Notes under the pieces: generated by a model
The model's input: only the letters and a program-made list of their open reading frames with translations
Told to the model about the DNA's origin: nothing
Databases searched by the model: none
Shown here: one piece after another, positions 27,301 to 40,700 of the stretch
How positions within the stretch are numbered: position 1 is the first letter of the stretch
How the letters are laid out: each line of letters opens with the position of its first letter
Origin: Cyanoderma ruficeps
Lineage: Eukaryota > Chordata > Aves > Passeriformes > Timaliidae
NCBI GenBank assembly: GCA_008694505.1
Contig: VZDJ01007747.1
Span: forward strand, 10,696,399-10,760,398
Reading direction: 5' to 3'
Length of the DNA stretch: 64,000 bases
Position numbers and translations under genes: made by a program

Positions 27301-30300
27301 ACAAACAACTCACTTTTTTATTGATGAGAAAGTTGTACCAGGTCACATGTGCAGTTATGAGTTTGTTTCCTGGAGAACATTTACTTTTGCTTTATTAGGC
27401 TGGTTTTAAACAGCAAAAAATCTGGAGTTTTTGTCAGTTTCCTTAGGACCCTAGACCAGATCTGATCAGGAGGTTGTTTTCTTTCTCACAATAATCCTAC
27501 ATTTTATTCTTTGGGCATGATTTGTGCATTCTTAGAAAATTACTTAAGAGTTAATATTTCACTCCAAAAAGCACAGCCAAAATTTCAGAGTATATTACTC
27601 TGAAAGAAATTTATTAATAGCAGAGAACTTCTTTGCTAAGAATAATTAGATGCTCCTTAGAAGGTAGGAAATGTTTGACTCCATATTTTGACAATTAGTT
27701 CCTTTGTAGTTTTACAATGGTTTTTTCAGGATCTTGTCCCTTTTAGTCATCAATATGATCTCCTTACAAGGACTGTTTTCTTAGTCCGTGGTAAATCTCA
27801 GATGCAGTTTGTTTAACCTGTGGCTTTTCTTTTCAAGCCATTTATTCTCTTTAGTTAACTGAAGTAGCTCCAACTTTCACTTAATTTAAATTCAGTTTTT
27901 TCTTCATATGCACTGTTGTACAAAATGAGTAAATCGAGTATTTTTGGTGTGGCATTTTGAAACTGGGCTATGAAGATGGAAATGAGAGCCTCAGCAGATG
28001 AACAGCAGACATGTGAATACTATTTCTGAGATGGAATGTTAACTTGTCCCACTAACACTTTAGAATATAAAGGAACCAGACTTTAGTGTCTCAGTTTGTT
28101 GAGCTGACTTTTTTAATCTCATGCTAAACTCATCAGGAACAAAGCAATGAAATAAAATATTGTAAGAATCAACCTTAAAATTATTCAGCCTGTGAATCTG
28201 AGACAGATCCTGGAGTAATTAACTTGGCTTTAGTAATGCTGTTCATATCTTTTCCATTGTTCTTGGTAATTACACTGTCATCAAGGAAAAAATAGTTAAA
28301 TTAGTTAAATAGCTAAATCTTCTCCACTGTATATGAACAGAGATACCTCCTTGGACTCTGAGGACATAATTTGACCTTTATTGCAAATTCTGTCAAAACT
28401 ACTCTCTAAATTGGGAAGGAATAATGACAAAGGATACACATCATTGTCCTTACTAATTCTGCAGACACCTAATGATGACACGCATTAACTTGGACAGGTA
28501 TTACTTTCAAACAGTGGAATTTCCTTTTGGGGATATTTCTAGTACCTTTCTAGCTCAATGCATTGTGTTGATGGCCTGGCTGTGCCGGTTTGGAATGTGT
28601 ATGCGGATATATTTACAGTGCAAGTAAACACTTTCCCATTCACAAAAGGAAGATGTGGTCTAAATGGTGCATGATCTGAAGTAAATTGGTGTGTGAAACA
28701 GCGATCTCAAACACGTTTGTTTGCAGTGTTGGAAAGAAGTTAATAGAAACGTTTGTTGCATGCACTATTTTTTCTGGTTTTGATTGTTTATAAATCAAAC
28801 CTGTGTTGATGAAAAAATGAATGAATGAAATAAAGCTTTCCACTTAAAAATGGCCAGACACAGCCAGATCAGTGAAGTCAGTCAAATGGTGAAGAGGTTA
28901 TCAATATATTTAATACTAGAAAAAAAAAATTGTATGTATGATCTACTGCATTTTTATTGCTCATTAAAAAGTTGCATAGTTCCTTAAAGATATTCATTCA
29001 GGTCTACAGAGTTTGACTTCATCTAAATTTCACTGACAACAGGTGAGACTGAAAGTTAAAGCTAGTAAAGAATTTAGGTGCTTTAAAGTTGGATTTAGGC
29101 TTTCAAGTCCAAAATTGTTATTCAGAAATATTAAATTTATTGATACTGTGGCTCAGGGCTATTTTAAAGTGTTTATATGCTTTCTTGATTGGTTTAAATT
29201 TTTTTCTTTGTCTGTAGAGAGTAGTTTCAGCATTTCTTACAGAATCCAATAACTAGATGACACTCCTCTTCAATATTTGCAGGTCACCTCTTTGACATAG
29301 ACAAGGTCTTGCTTCTCAGGAAATACAGCAATTGAGATTTTGGTTCAGGGGAAGGTATGGGATAACATTTTCATGAAACAAATTATTGTGTAGACTATTT
29401 GCCTGGAAAGTAAGAAACCCAGGGATTGTTTGGAAGATAAATGGACCTGAATGCCTTAGCTGCTAGAAGAGAGAGTCCCTCCTTTCTCTTTGGCTTTTTG
29501 CATTTTTCATTTCACTTTTATTGCATTCTCTTTTCTTAGAAATAATGATTTCAGATTATTTCAAAGAAGAATTACAGTATGTCATACATAAGAATGTTAC
29601 CTGGCCTAAGGGGAATTTCTGGTATCTCAACTGCATCCTTTTCATCTGTTATAGCCATGAAAAAGAAATAGAAATTAGCCTGGTGTACGGTAAACTTGTG
29701 TACTGGTTTTTCTTATTTGCATTGTATTAATGCTTAGAAGATTCTTGTTTGGAAAATGGAAATTCTGATTGGCCTGACTTTTTAGAGAACTCTTTTGAGA
29801 ACTATTTTAGTTTTTTTTTTTTTCCACAAAGTCTTATCCAAATGAAACAAGCAAAATATTACTTGTAGACTGTATTAAATGAGCATTGCCCCATGATGCA
29901 GAAAGACTCTCACAAAAATTCTAATCTGCTGCTGAACTTTATTGATTAAAAAAACTCACAAATCCCACAATAACAAAACCCTATACTGGTCTGTGTAGAA
30001 ATCTAAGAAGTATTGATTGCTTTCTACCTGAAGGATTATTTTATTCTGATAAATAGCTTTTGTGGACTCCAACAGAAGTTATGCTTGTGTAAATAACAGA
30101 GAGTATATATAATCATCTCTGTTACTGTAAATGAAAGAAATTTTTTAAATTTTGGTACTTAGAACTATTCTATGTACTATGGTTGGATTTTTTCTATATC
30201 AAGAAGTTTGAAGACACTCCTGCTCTGTTCCCTCTGCCCTCAAGGAAACAAAACTGAGAAAACTAGATATTGGCCTGGAAAATGTACACAAAATATTTAT

Positions 30301-31185
30301 CCGGTTTTATTAGTATTATTATTTACCAGTTATTAGCATTATTTTGTTTCATTTTCCAATCATAAGTGGTGAAAAATGTATATACATTAAAAGCTCTTAT
30401 CAACCAAAGTACTATTTCTAAATTTAAATACACTTTAGCTTAGTAATCCTTTCTCTTTTATACTTAGCAGTCATAATTTCTGTGGTACTAGACTGGACCA
30501 GCTTCTACTTTGAGTTCTTTATGTTGCTACTACAGCTGTAAGGAGCAGGATTAATTCCATGATTGACATAACTTGGTGTGTGTACAAAGCAATAGGCTTT
30601 TTTTCATGAGTTTCCACTTCCAAGTGGCTTCACTGGGTGGCTTTGGTTAGCCTGCTTTCACAAAGACAAAGATATGGCTGGTCTATGTTCGACACTGCAC
30701 TTAAAAGGAGTGGTGGCTCCTGTCTCTTTAAATGAAAAAGAAGAAGAGTTCTCTTGTTCCCAGCTATACTGGGCAGCTGGGCAGCTAACAGCAGTGTTAG
30801 ATACTTACAGTAGTGTAGTAGGCATTTACTGTTTAGCATAGACTAAATAAAGTTATAAAGTTCCACTCCAGAATAGACACTAATGTGCAATAAATGAAGG
30901 GAGCTGCTGATGCTTAAAAGATACAGGGTGAAATTCTTAGTTCTGAGCAGTTCTATTTGCTGAACTATTACTTGGAGAACATTTTTCTTTACACAACCTT
31001 CGAGCATGTTTTTGTGGGAAATGTTTACTTGTGTTGGACCTCAATCTGCTTTTTTTAATCCCCCTTTCTATTGGCATTGTGGACGCCCCATTGTCAAGGT
31101 CCAGATTTATGATTAACAGAGTTGTAAAGATTTCTGTATTGACATTCCTACCTGTTTGTATTGGGAACTCTCTTTCCCTGGTTTC
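24400..31185. other. AT-rich non-coding sequence, nothing recognised
   Basis: Nearly 7 kb with no gene I can support. Three overlapping minus-strand frames at 26217-26943 in different registers caught the eye, but none has a recognisable domain. A T13 run lies at 29811-29823. No retroelement body was recognised. Confidence 0.5.
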
Positions 31186-31189
31186 TCTG

Positions 31190-31525
31190 CTACTGGAGTT
31201 GGGAGGGGACACAGATGGCACAGCTGAAAACAACTATAACCAAAGGGATATTCCAAACCATGTGGGATTATACCTAGCATATAAAGTAAAGGGAAGAAGT
31301 AGGAAGGAAGGATGTTTGCAGTGATGGTGTTTGTTTTCCTAAGCAGCAGGTACACATGATGGGACCCTGCTTCCCTGGGGATGGCTGAACACCTGCCTGC
31401 CCATGGGAAGGGACGAATTCGATCCCTAAGTTTTACTCCTCCAGTTCTGTCCCCAGTCCAGCCAGGGGGGACTGAGCAAGAGGTTATGTGGTGCTTAGTT
31501 GCCAGCTGGAGTTAAACAACCTGCA
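31190..31525 (+). mobile_element. Decayed solo LTR fragment of a common avian endogenous retrovirus family
   Basis: The segment follows the 3' two-thirds of an LTR family that I recognise as widespread in bird genomes. The matching blocks, in order, are gttgggaggggacacag (about 31198-31214), a degraded ggtattccataccatatga block, a TATA box (tataaag, 31280-31286) followed by a purine-rich gaagaag stretch, ccctgcttccctggggat then ggctgaacacctgcctgccc and catgggaag (31363 onward), and finally gtggtgcttagttgcc and gttaaac near the right end. The left part of the LTR is missing or unrecognisable. About 70 bases that normally hold the polyadenylation signal are absent between the catgggaag block and the tccccagtcc block. 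No retroviral coding sequence adjoins it. Short open frames overlapping it on both strands are chance. Confidence 0.85.
31280..31286 (+). promoter_or_regulatory. Relic TATA box in the LTR fragment
   Basis: The motif tataaag sits where the TATA box of this avian LTR family is expected, just before the purine-rich gaagaag stretch. The matching polyadenylation segment downstream has been deleted, so any transcript from it would not end within this LTR. Confidence 0.6.
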
Positions 31526-31529
31526 CTTA

Positions 31530-34500
31530 GACACGTGAAGTAATCTGGTGAGACATTTTAGTGTCATGGCAAATGTAAGGCTGAATTCACTGTGCTAGCA
31601 TTTTTTACTGCGGTAGATGAAAAATGTCACTCATAACAAATGAGGAGCAAAATTGTGATCTGCATTAAGTTGGTTGGGAAACCATCTGTGTCAAAAATAG
31701 CAAAAAATTAAACCAACTCAGGACTAGAGAAATGGCCAAAAGAAGGCTATATTAGGAAAAAGAGTTGCTGTCACTTTTCACGGTTTGCTGTAGTCAAAAA
31801 TGGGCTCACATATTATTCACATAGGAAAATTTGACTATAGCAAGGTGAATAATGAGTGTTCAGCTGGATTTGGAGCCATCAGAGTGAATATTTTTCTTGA
31901 TATAAGATGTTTTTCCCCATACAAAATACCAAGATCTCTCTTTGGTGTACATATGCCCAGTCTTTAATGGTGGTTAAATTAGATTTTATTTATGCTTAAA
32001 TCAGTACATTAGAGAGTTGTCTGAAATCCACTGAGTGAATTTCAATGGAATGTATTTTTCTAATTTTTTTATAGTATACCAGGGGCATCAGAATTTATGA
32101 GAACTAAGGAGTAGACTTTTTTTTAAAATCTGCCACTTTAATCATTGAGTATGGCACTTGTCCTACTGCATTTTTGCTGATTATAAAAATAGGAGGAGTT
32201 AATGTGTTTAGCAACAGAATGCATCATCATTCCAGAAGCTTGCCATCAGGAAAGTGAAGATTAGAAATGCATGGGTTTTTCATGCACCTCTTATCACTGC
32301 ATGTGCTTTCCAAGATGCAGAAAAGCGGAAGAGAACTCTTCGAGAGAAAAAATTGTCAGTAATCTCCAGGGATAGTAGGTAAAGACAGAATGTGTGTGCA
32401 TTTTGCACCAGTAACATTAAAAAGAGGTTTGCTTGTGCTTTAATACTGCTGAAAGATGGCTACTATCCCTAAAGTACTTCAGTGATTTTTATACAGCAGC
32501 TGGATGTGGACAGGGGTTCCCTAGCTACTTGGGCAGCTTTCTGCTTTTTAATGGTCCAGCGTAATCAAAAAGGTACACAACAAAATGAAGAGAAATAATG
32601 TAGCTGGCTTGATGCTTAAACACAGTCCAAGGAGTGGAAGCAGTCATTGGTTTTATAGTTTTAATGAACTGATGGGATTTTGCACTTCACAAGTGTGTGA
32701 AAGAGTTGCTTGTTTAAAGTGAAGACTGGGAAGGGGACGAACTGGCACAAATCTCCTAATAGCAATTTTTTTCAGACTTTTTATGTTACCCACAGGCAGC
32801 TGTGCTTCATAACAGATACTGCAGCAAGTGAGGGATTGAATTAATGGTATTCAACAGAGGCAGAAGGTAAGGGAAGAAGATGGGGGAATGTCATAAGATC
32901 AATGAGGACTTCTGTATGTGATGGGAACTCCGTAGGAGTGGCAGAGCCAGGTACAGGAGTTGAGATGTCATCTCAGGATCTAATGAACAATAGTTCATTT
33001 ACCCTTCACAGTCCTGTGGAAAAAACTGTAATAGGTAACATCAGTAAGGTTTCTACTACAAATTGTGTGTGTGCAGAGGGCACCCTGGATTCTATAATCT
33101 CCTAGCGTTTGGTGTTTGGCTCCAAAATTGCTGTAATATAAGGCTTAAAAAAAAGTCAATTGCTAAGATTGAATTTTATTGAAGTAAAATTTGTGATAAT
33201 AAATTAAAAAACCTGTTTTCTATAAAATACAGTAGAGATCTGAACATTTTATTTTCATAAACTCTTAAAATCATTCCTACAGTAATATAGAGTCATAAAA
33301 TCTTTTGCATATCAGGCTTAGGCTGCACACTATAGAGGAAGTAATAAAAGACAGATGCAAAATGACACACTACAATAAATGAAGTTTGTATTCTTAAAAT
33401 AGATGATTTATAGGACCTTTTAGTAAGCTTTTCCAAATTATGAAGAATAAGTATCTTTTGGTGATTATGTTTTCAGACAGGGCAGCTTTTTTGGACATCT
33501 CAGAATTGCATCTGCCACAGAAAAATAAAATCAAATTATTAATGAAAGCATGTACCTTTCCTGTCCAAAAAACCCCAACCAAATGAAAAGCCCCACAACC
33601 TGTTCTAACCAAAACCAATCCCTACCCGTAAGGGGGAGGGAAAAAAAAAAGTCTTCATTTTGTATGAGTGCAAAATGAAAAATGTCTTAAAAACTAATCC
33701 CCACATGCTTAGACATGACATGCTATGGAATGATGTTTGATGACTAAATGACATCCTGTGGAATCTTGCCAGGCTTTTTAGCAAAAATCAGCATTTTTCT
33801 CAAATAATAATGAGATGTAACTGTCAGGTAAGACAAGCTAAATGTGTTATCAGAGAAAATGACAATTGTGGTTATGTACATTACGTGGTGTCTGCTTGGA
33901 AGTCTTTTCACTTGTCAGCAAGGAGAGTGGAGCACTACAAGCACTGCAAAACTGAGTTTCTTATCAGCTTTAGAAAGATTTTCCACCCTTTGTATTGTCA
34001 TATAATTGGAGGCTTTTCTCTTTGCAGAAATTGGGTGTGTCACATAAAGGATGACCCAGTAATGAATGAGCTGCCAGACAAATTGACACAAAGAGGTGAT
34101 CCTCTTGCACTTATTTTTATGAGCTATTGAATTTAATTTGAATTCCTATTCAGGTTGCTAAAATGCAAAAGCTGATAACCATTTCCCACTGCTAACCACT
34201 TCACTTTGATTTTTGGATATATGAAACTAAAATCTGTATACATGATTGAAAGTTATTTTCCCAAGTACTTTATTTATAAATAGACTTGCTTTAGAAAGCA
34301 AGCCAGGCAAAACAGCTGGGTCATATTCAGTTTTCACTCACAGGTGCAAAATCTTCTTCCTAGTCTCTCTGTTTATTATCAAAGAACTTATCTCTAGTGT
34401 ATACTTTATTTTTGTGTCTTCTTTTTATCTATCCCTAGTAATTCAAGGACAGGAGGATGTTTTTTCAGTCTAACAAGTCCTACTAGTTGAAATCTTTTGA

Positions 34501-37500
34501 GATACTGTTTTATTTCAGGTGGAATCTCCTCTCCAGGTGTACAGTGGGGATAAGTTTCCTTCTGTGTTTCATGCAGTAATTTTTTTGCTTCATAAAAAAA
34601 AGGTTTTCTTGTCCTCTTGTAACAGCTGCTTTCTACATGCTACCATTTATTTTTAGTGAGAAGAAATTTAAAACGAAAACATGTTTTTAATGTGGTGTCA
34701 GCAGTGTTGTGTGGGACAGACTTGTTCAATGACATGGTATTTCTGCTTGAAAAGTCACTCTGTTTCCATACCCATTCATTTGGATCCAATTTTCTCTTCA
34801 TGTCTAGCATATAAAAGACTGCTGTCCTAATTTCTTCTCTATTATAAAAATTTTGTTCAGAAGTCTTTCGTATCTTTATCAATATGTATATTTTATGGCT
34901 TAATTTGCTTTACCCATATTTCTAATGAATCCCGTACTTTTGTAGATTTCTGTATTGTGACCGGCTTATATCACCATGAATTTTATTTGTACTTATGCAA
35001 GTTGTTAATACATTGAACAAGTGTAACTCAGAGCAGATCTGGAAACCCAGACTCTTATCTCTATCTTGACTTAATCTGCAGCATTTTATCAGAAGCCTCT
35101 TAACAGAGTGCTGAAAGATTATTTAATATTGTTTAAAAAGCATGTCTCTGGCCCTCTGGTCTTCTTCACATTCTCATGTAGAATAGAAACTTTCTGGGTT
35201 GTATTTGATCTGGAATTTAATAATGTTGTGAATATCTTAAGATTCAGACTCATAGTCACTTCATCAGGGGAAATAAATGCAATCCTTTAGTGTTTCCATT
35301 AGATTTAAATTTGAAATTTGAGGCAACTGTTCTATGTCAAACATTGCCTCTCTGCAGGAAATATGAATGTGTCTGGTTCAAGTCCCTACTTTACCTGCTA
35401 CATGGCAGGTTTGAACTGGAGTTTCCTGTTGCTCCACCTTTTTTTTCCTACTTTTCCTTCAGAAGTGACCTGGAAACCCAGGACCCTGTGGGAGGTAACT
35501 GCTGCACAGTTGGCAAGACAGCTCCTGACATCCAGTGCAGACATGATTCATCTTCAGTAAGCACATGTGAAACTGCAGCTTTATCTGACCTGAAGCATGA
35601 TACCTTAAGGAGACCAAGTGGTATTTCTATAACTTGTCTAGCCTGTGGCACTTATATCAAACAACATAAACCACTTCATCAAGTTTATGGGTTCATCTGT
35701 ATTAATATTTTACCTCAGATCAGAAATGAGTTTTAAAGCTAAAATTCTGATCATCCTGATTTTCCAGCCTGGTATTGAATGGTGATTCTATAGTGTACAA
35801 GATGGACTTTCATTTATATGACAGTGAACAATTTTTAAAATGCTAGAGGAGCATGCATGAGATGACCTAATACTTCATGGCTATTTAATCTGTTGAAATC
35901 AGGCTAGAGCTATGAGAAAATAAAGCATGCTGAAATACTTATAATGTAGACCTCAGGTCCCTGGCCTGAGGTGCTTTTTTTCGCTGGATTCATTCCCTGC
36001 CATCTTCTAATGTCCATATTGCTACCTTTTTACCTTACTGTCTCCTGATGTAGTCATTTAGGCCTGTTTTTTTTATAGGTTGTATTGCATGGATTTTATC
36101 CACTGATATTGCAGAAAACTCACAGAAATCTCATCAACACGAAAATAATATTTTTCTCTACTTCATACTGTTAGCAAAGAGGTTAAAATCAATAGGATGT
36201 AAAGGCCACCTACCCTTTTAATGGAAGTTTTATTAGTCATTATTATGGAGGTTTCAGGTTGTTGGGGTTTGTTTTTTTTTTTCCCTAGTGGTTTTATTCA
36301 GTTACTGTTTGATCTGCAAGACACTTATTTTCCTTTTTTTCTTTCTCCCCTCCTGCTCCTGGTGTTTCACCCCCAAGTTGTTTTCTATCCTTGCTATGGA
36401 TAAGCCAGGGTGGAATCAGCCTCTCAGATCAGTTTTAGTGAAGTGCCTTGTAGGGTGGGAATAGAAATGGTACTGCTAATAAATTATCCATAAGTATTTC
36501 AGCTTTTCCCAAGGTATCTTCCCACGTGAAAATAAATATTGATTTTTAAAATAATTATTCATTTTTCAAAGGATCTTGTTTTCATCTCTGTGAGATGTCA
36601 GATGCTTCAAATTAAACCAGTTTATAATACGGTCTGAATTTACCAGAAGGGATTAGCATACTTTTTATAGCTCAATTTTTATTAATAGTATTTCCAGTCA
36701 AGGTTTCTGTGATTTCAGTAATAACTGACTTTTTTAATAGTCATAAATCTCATAAGGTTTTTTATATATATAGTTAATGTAGAGAAAGGTTAAGCAACAT
36801 TTTCCCTAATGAATTAGTGGGTGAAGAATTTGAGGTGAAGCTTCAAATTCTGCATATGGGGAAACAAGGAAAATAAAAACAGATGAAAAGGAAAACCACC
36901 CACAAGTCATTGTTGCAATACATTAAAAGGTCTAATAAAAGGTAAAGAATTTCTGGAACAGAGTGAGCAAAACATTGCATTCTAAATTCCACTCTGAATA
37001 TGGCTTACATTTGCTTACATGCCTTTACAATACATAAGATAATAAACACATTCAAAGAACAAATTGCACTCTGTTTTTGACATTTCCTCTTAAGCAGAAA
37101 AGGAAGGAAAAAACTAACTGTATCTGTACAACTCTGAAGCAAGTAGTCTATGAGTATGGCTGAGTAGTACTGTTGTTTTGAATGGTTTTTGCTTCTGGAG
37201 GTTTTAGATTTATATTCCAGAAAATTCTTTCTGTGCAGTCATGAACAGCATGATCTCACAGGGTATTTTTACGGGCATAGAACTGTCTTATCTGTGGATT
37301 ATCCTGCTATTTTGGGGTGGGGTTATTTGTTGTCTAGCTGCCCTAATATCTCCCTCCCATCCAGTGCTACTGTTGTGAATTTTGTGAACAACTTATGATT
37401 TGTCGGAGGGATCTTGAGCAAAAATGTCTAGGATATCCAAAACTGTGTCCACTTTAGTGTTTAGTATTAGATAAGGAGTCTTTTTACAGCTATATTTCCG

Positions 37501-37640
37501 TTCACCTCCAAGTGTTTTCAGAATGCCCTAACTCAATCGATGGCCCTGAACTGGTAAGAGGCACTGTCCTGTAAGAGTACAGCTAATGAGCTCTGACCCC
37601 TGATGGGTATTGGATCACAGGAGCAAATGGGAGTTAGTCA
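31530..37640. other. Non-coding sequence, one small hairpin
   Basis: No supported gene. The longest open frame in the window lies here (35290-35736, plus strand, 148 codons). It shows no recognisable domain, overlaps other frames on both strands, and I do not call it. An 8-bp stem (35950-35957 with 35965-35972) followed by a T7 run is the only structure noted. Confidence 0.5.
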
Positions 37641-37646
37641 GCTATG

Positions 37647-37731
37647 ATCCTTTCAAATAAATGTATATATATATTTGAAAGGATATATATATTTGAAAGA
37701 AGATATATANTATATATATATATAAAAAAAA
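37647..37731 (+). repeat. AT-rich 18-bp tandem repeat with inverted arm and an ambiguous base
   Basis: Two adjacent units of an 18-base repeat (atatatatatttgaaagg; 37665-37682 and 37683-37700) differ at one base. They then decay into an AT dinucleotide run and an A run. The arm atcctttcaaata (37647-37659) is the exact reverse complement of 37672-37684, so the first unit also closes a 13-bp hairpin with a 12-base AT-rich loop. The only N in the window is at 37710, inside the AT run. The true repeat length may therefore differ from what is written. Confidence 0.88.
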
Positions 37732-37739
37732 AAACCATG

Positions 37740-40700
37740 GACTGCTGGTCTTCTGCAGCAAATTATTCACTTCACAAGTTTCACTACCATTGTGCCATGC
37801 TACTTGCTAAATTGGACATAGTCTGTGTTCATCCTCCTTCTATTGTTGTATTTTCTACTGCTTTAGTGATGGCAAGAATGTGTCTTGCCTTCCTCATATG
37901 AGTCAGAGAGGATCTGTAAGGGGACACAGAGCTTTTAAAGAAAAACAAGAATTTTTAGATCCAGTGATCTCTGCTGGATTGAGCTTCAGAAGTATCAAGG
38001 ACAACCTAAGACAGATAAAAATAGAGTGGATATTTGATTTGATGCAGCTATTTTAATTCCAATATCTGATAAGAATGCTCTGTTTGAACTGATTTCTTTG
38101 TTTCTTAGTAAATGCGCATTTCACTGATTTCAGCTGAGATTACATGACAAGGTCAGAGATCAGCCTTCATTCAAAAACCATTTCTGCTGTGAATCTGGCA
38201 CATTCAGTTCAAGATTTCTACCCCAGTAAACAAGCACATTTTAGAATTTTTTTCAACCTGCCAGTTTTACAAATTGGAATTTTAAACTAATGCATAGTTG
38301 TCAAGCATGTCAAGGTGGGAGAAATTCACTAGGGAAGAACAAAAGTATAATTTATTGACTGCAGTATTTTCCAAATTATTTAAATGTTATTCCTTTCCTG
38401 TCTCTTTTCTCTGAACTTACTATGCTATACCCTACTAAGGACTAAAAACACAATGTTGTGGTGAACACCTCCATACAAATGAGTAAATTTTGTTTATTAT
38501 TCAGAAAAATGAAGGGCAATAGAAGGTCTTGCTAGAAATAAACCTGCATGTGGTTTAATGTGGTTTCCCCTGTCTGTGATTATGACAAAGAAAGCATGAA
38601 ACCCATTATGTTTGAAACTGGTTCCAGTTAAAGTCCTGTGTAAGAGCTGGCAAAATGACAACACACAAGTGTTAGGCCTTTCCAAGCTAGCAACCTCTGT
38701 GTGCTATCCTTCTGCCCATACAGAAATCCACCTTTCTCTCATTGTTTGCCTGTGGAAGCTGACTTACTGGAGCGCTCCCAACAAATGCCAGAAGTAATAA
38801 TTCACAGTTTTCAGTTCTTTGACTCTAAACCCAGTCGTCTTGCAGCATTTTCCAAGCTTTGTTTCACCCCACTTGCTGTCCTCAGCAACCTGGACCTGGC
38901 ATCTGTTATCTGTTTATTTCTTCATTTTCAACTCCACTTGGGAGGTTTTGTTTCATAGCTGAGAACATTTTTCTACATTCCTCATCTTCTTGGTCTGCTG
39001 CCCAAATACCATATATTTCCTGGAGTTCTTTCAGGCTTGTTCACTAGTTTTGGGCTAACTATTTCAAGGACTTTCTACACAAGCTTTAGGTTTGTTACCC
39101 TCTATCAGAATATTAAATACTTGTTTGATTAAAGAGCTTGCTAGGATCATCACATATTCAGCAGAAGATGGAGGCAGTGAAAGGTAGAGAATCTACACAG
39201 GGTGCAATGAATATTTACCACTATTAGCCATATCTTATGCTAACTTTTATAGTAGTATATTCTTGTGAAAATATTCCTTGAAAAATATTCCTCCTCAAAA
39301 CTTTCCCTTTAATAGTTTTTGTCAATTTTAAAGAACTCTTGAAAGATGTGTTATCCATTTGGGTCTTTTTTAGTATATCTTTTACCCATCACTTTCAGAC
39401 CTGTTAGTGTTATGTTCGAGAAATAAGCTTGGTTTAGAAATGAGAGACAGGCTAATACTGAAGAAGAAAAAAAACTCTGATTTTTTTGCCTGAAAATTCT
39501 ACAGACAATGACAGAAAGCAATTGGGATTTTTTAAAATGATTTTTTTTATTATTTCTGAGAATAAAGTAGACTGTTATCGCCTTACAAGACACACGTTTG
39601 TACAAGTCTTCAGAGCTAAGGCAAACAGTATGCTCCCTGTCAGTGAAGCAAACTTTGAAGGAAACTGGATGACCACTATGTTTACTATATGTTCTGCCAA
39701 CCATGTTGCAAATTAATGTACTGAAGACTGCTGGGCAAAATGATTTGCAGATTTTCAGTGTGAGTGTGAACTGCCAGCATAAATATGGGTTTATAGATCA
39801 AACACTTGGCAGTGCTGAGAACATTGAGAGTGATGGCAGCTTCCCACAGAAGGAAAGGGTGTTTTGTGTGACCTTCCAGGCATCTTCCATGTGGATTAAC
39901 ACAAAGTCTCTGGATTGATGATACCAGTCACAAATTCAGTAAGAAATGTATATGTGTTTATTACTGGAGGGTAAAGGGCATTTTTGCATCTTCAGGCCAG
40001 GTTGTTCCCCCCTCTAAAAAAAAAGTTGATTTGTGTGTCCCAGCCCCAGTTGTTGAAACTGCTCTGGGAAAACTGGACTTGACCAAAACAATAGCCATTG
40101 GAGCTTGTGTAAACCAGCTGGGAAGCTGTGATGTTGATAATGAAAAAAAAATTAGAATTTTGGCCTAATTCTTCAGGGCATTGAGGACTCTCAGTTTCAC
40201 TAGTGAGATCTGAGGACACTCAGAATTTTTTGCAAAGAACTCAACACCTTGAAGAAATAGTCTCTGGATGGATTGCAATGAGATGTCCAGGATAGATAAT
40301 TGCATTGAATAGATAATAAAGAAGTATTTGATGGTTTTGGTTACAATAAAGCAGATGTTGTTGTGTCTGGTCACTAACAACTAAAAACTGTGGGCTGAAC
40401 AAAGCTTTAATTGCTTAAAGAGTATGTAAATATTGTAATGAATTTTTAAAATTGCCTTACAATTCTTTTTAAAATACCAGAGATTGTGGGATTTTGGCTT
40501 TTCTTTTTCATAAGTATTATAGACTGGAAGTGCTCAACCCTGATGCCATACTTTAAATTGCCATCTATTCAAAGAGTGTAATTAAAAAGCAGAAAAATGT
40601 GGCCTCTGTTGAAAAAAAAAAAGAGTAACTTTTAAAATTGCTTGTCTTGCTTTAGAAATTATTTGCATATATTTTATATTTATTTTAATAATAAAATAAT

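Noticed and set aside
28580..28600. tgtgccggtttgg, resembling the left end of the avian LTR family
   Set aside because: The match covers only about a dozen bases and the sequence after it does not follow the family.
35290..35736. 148-codon plus-strand open frame, the longest in the window
   Set aside because: It has no recognisable domain, overlaps open frames in two other registers, and its composition is not protein-like over its length. A frame of this length is expected occasionally by chance.
39351..39704. 117-codon minus-strand open frame facing plus-strand frames
   Set aside because: There are antisense overlapping frames and no recognisable family, so it is treated as chance.
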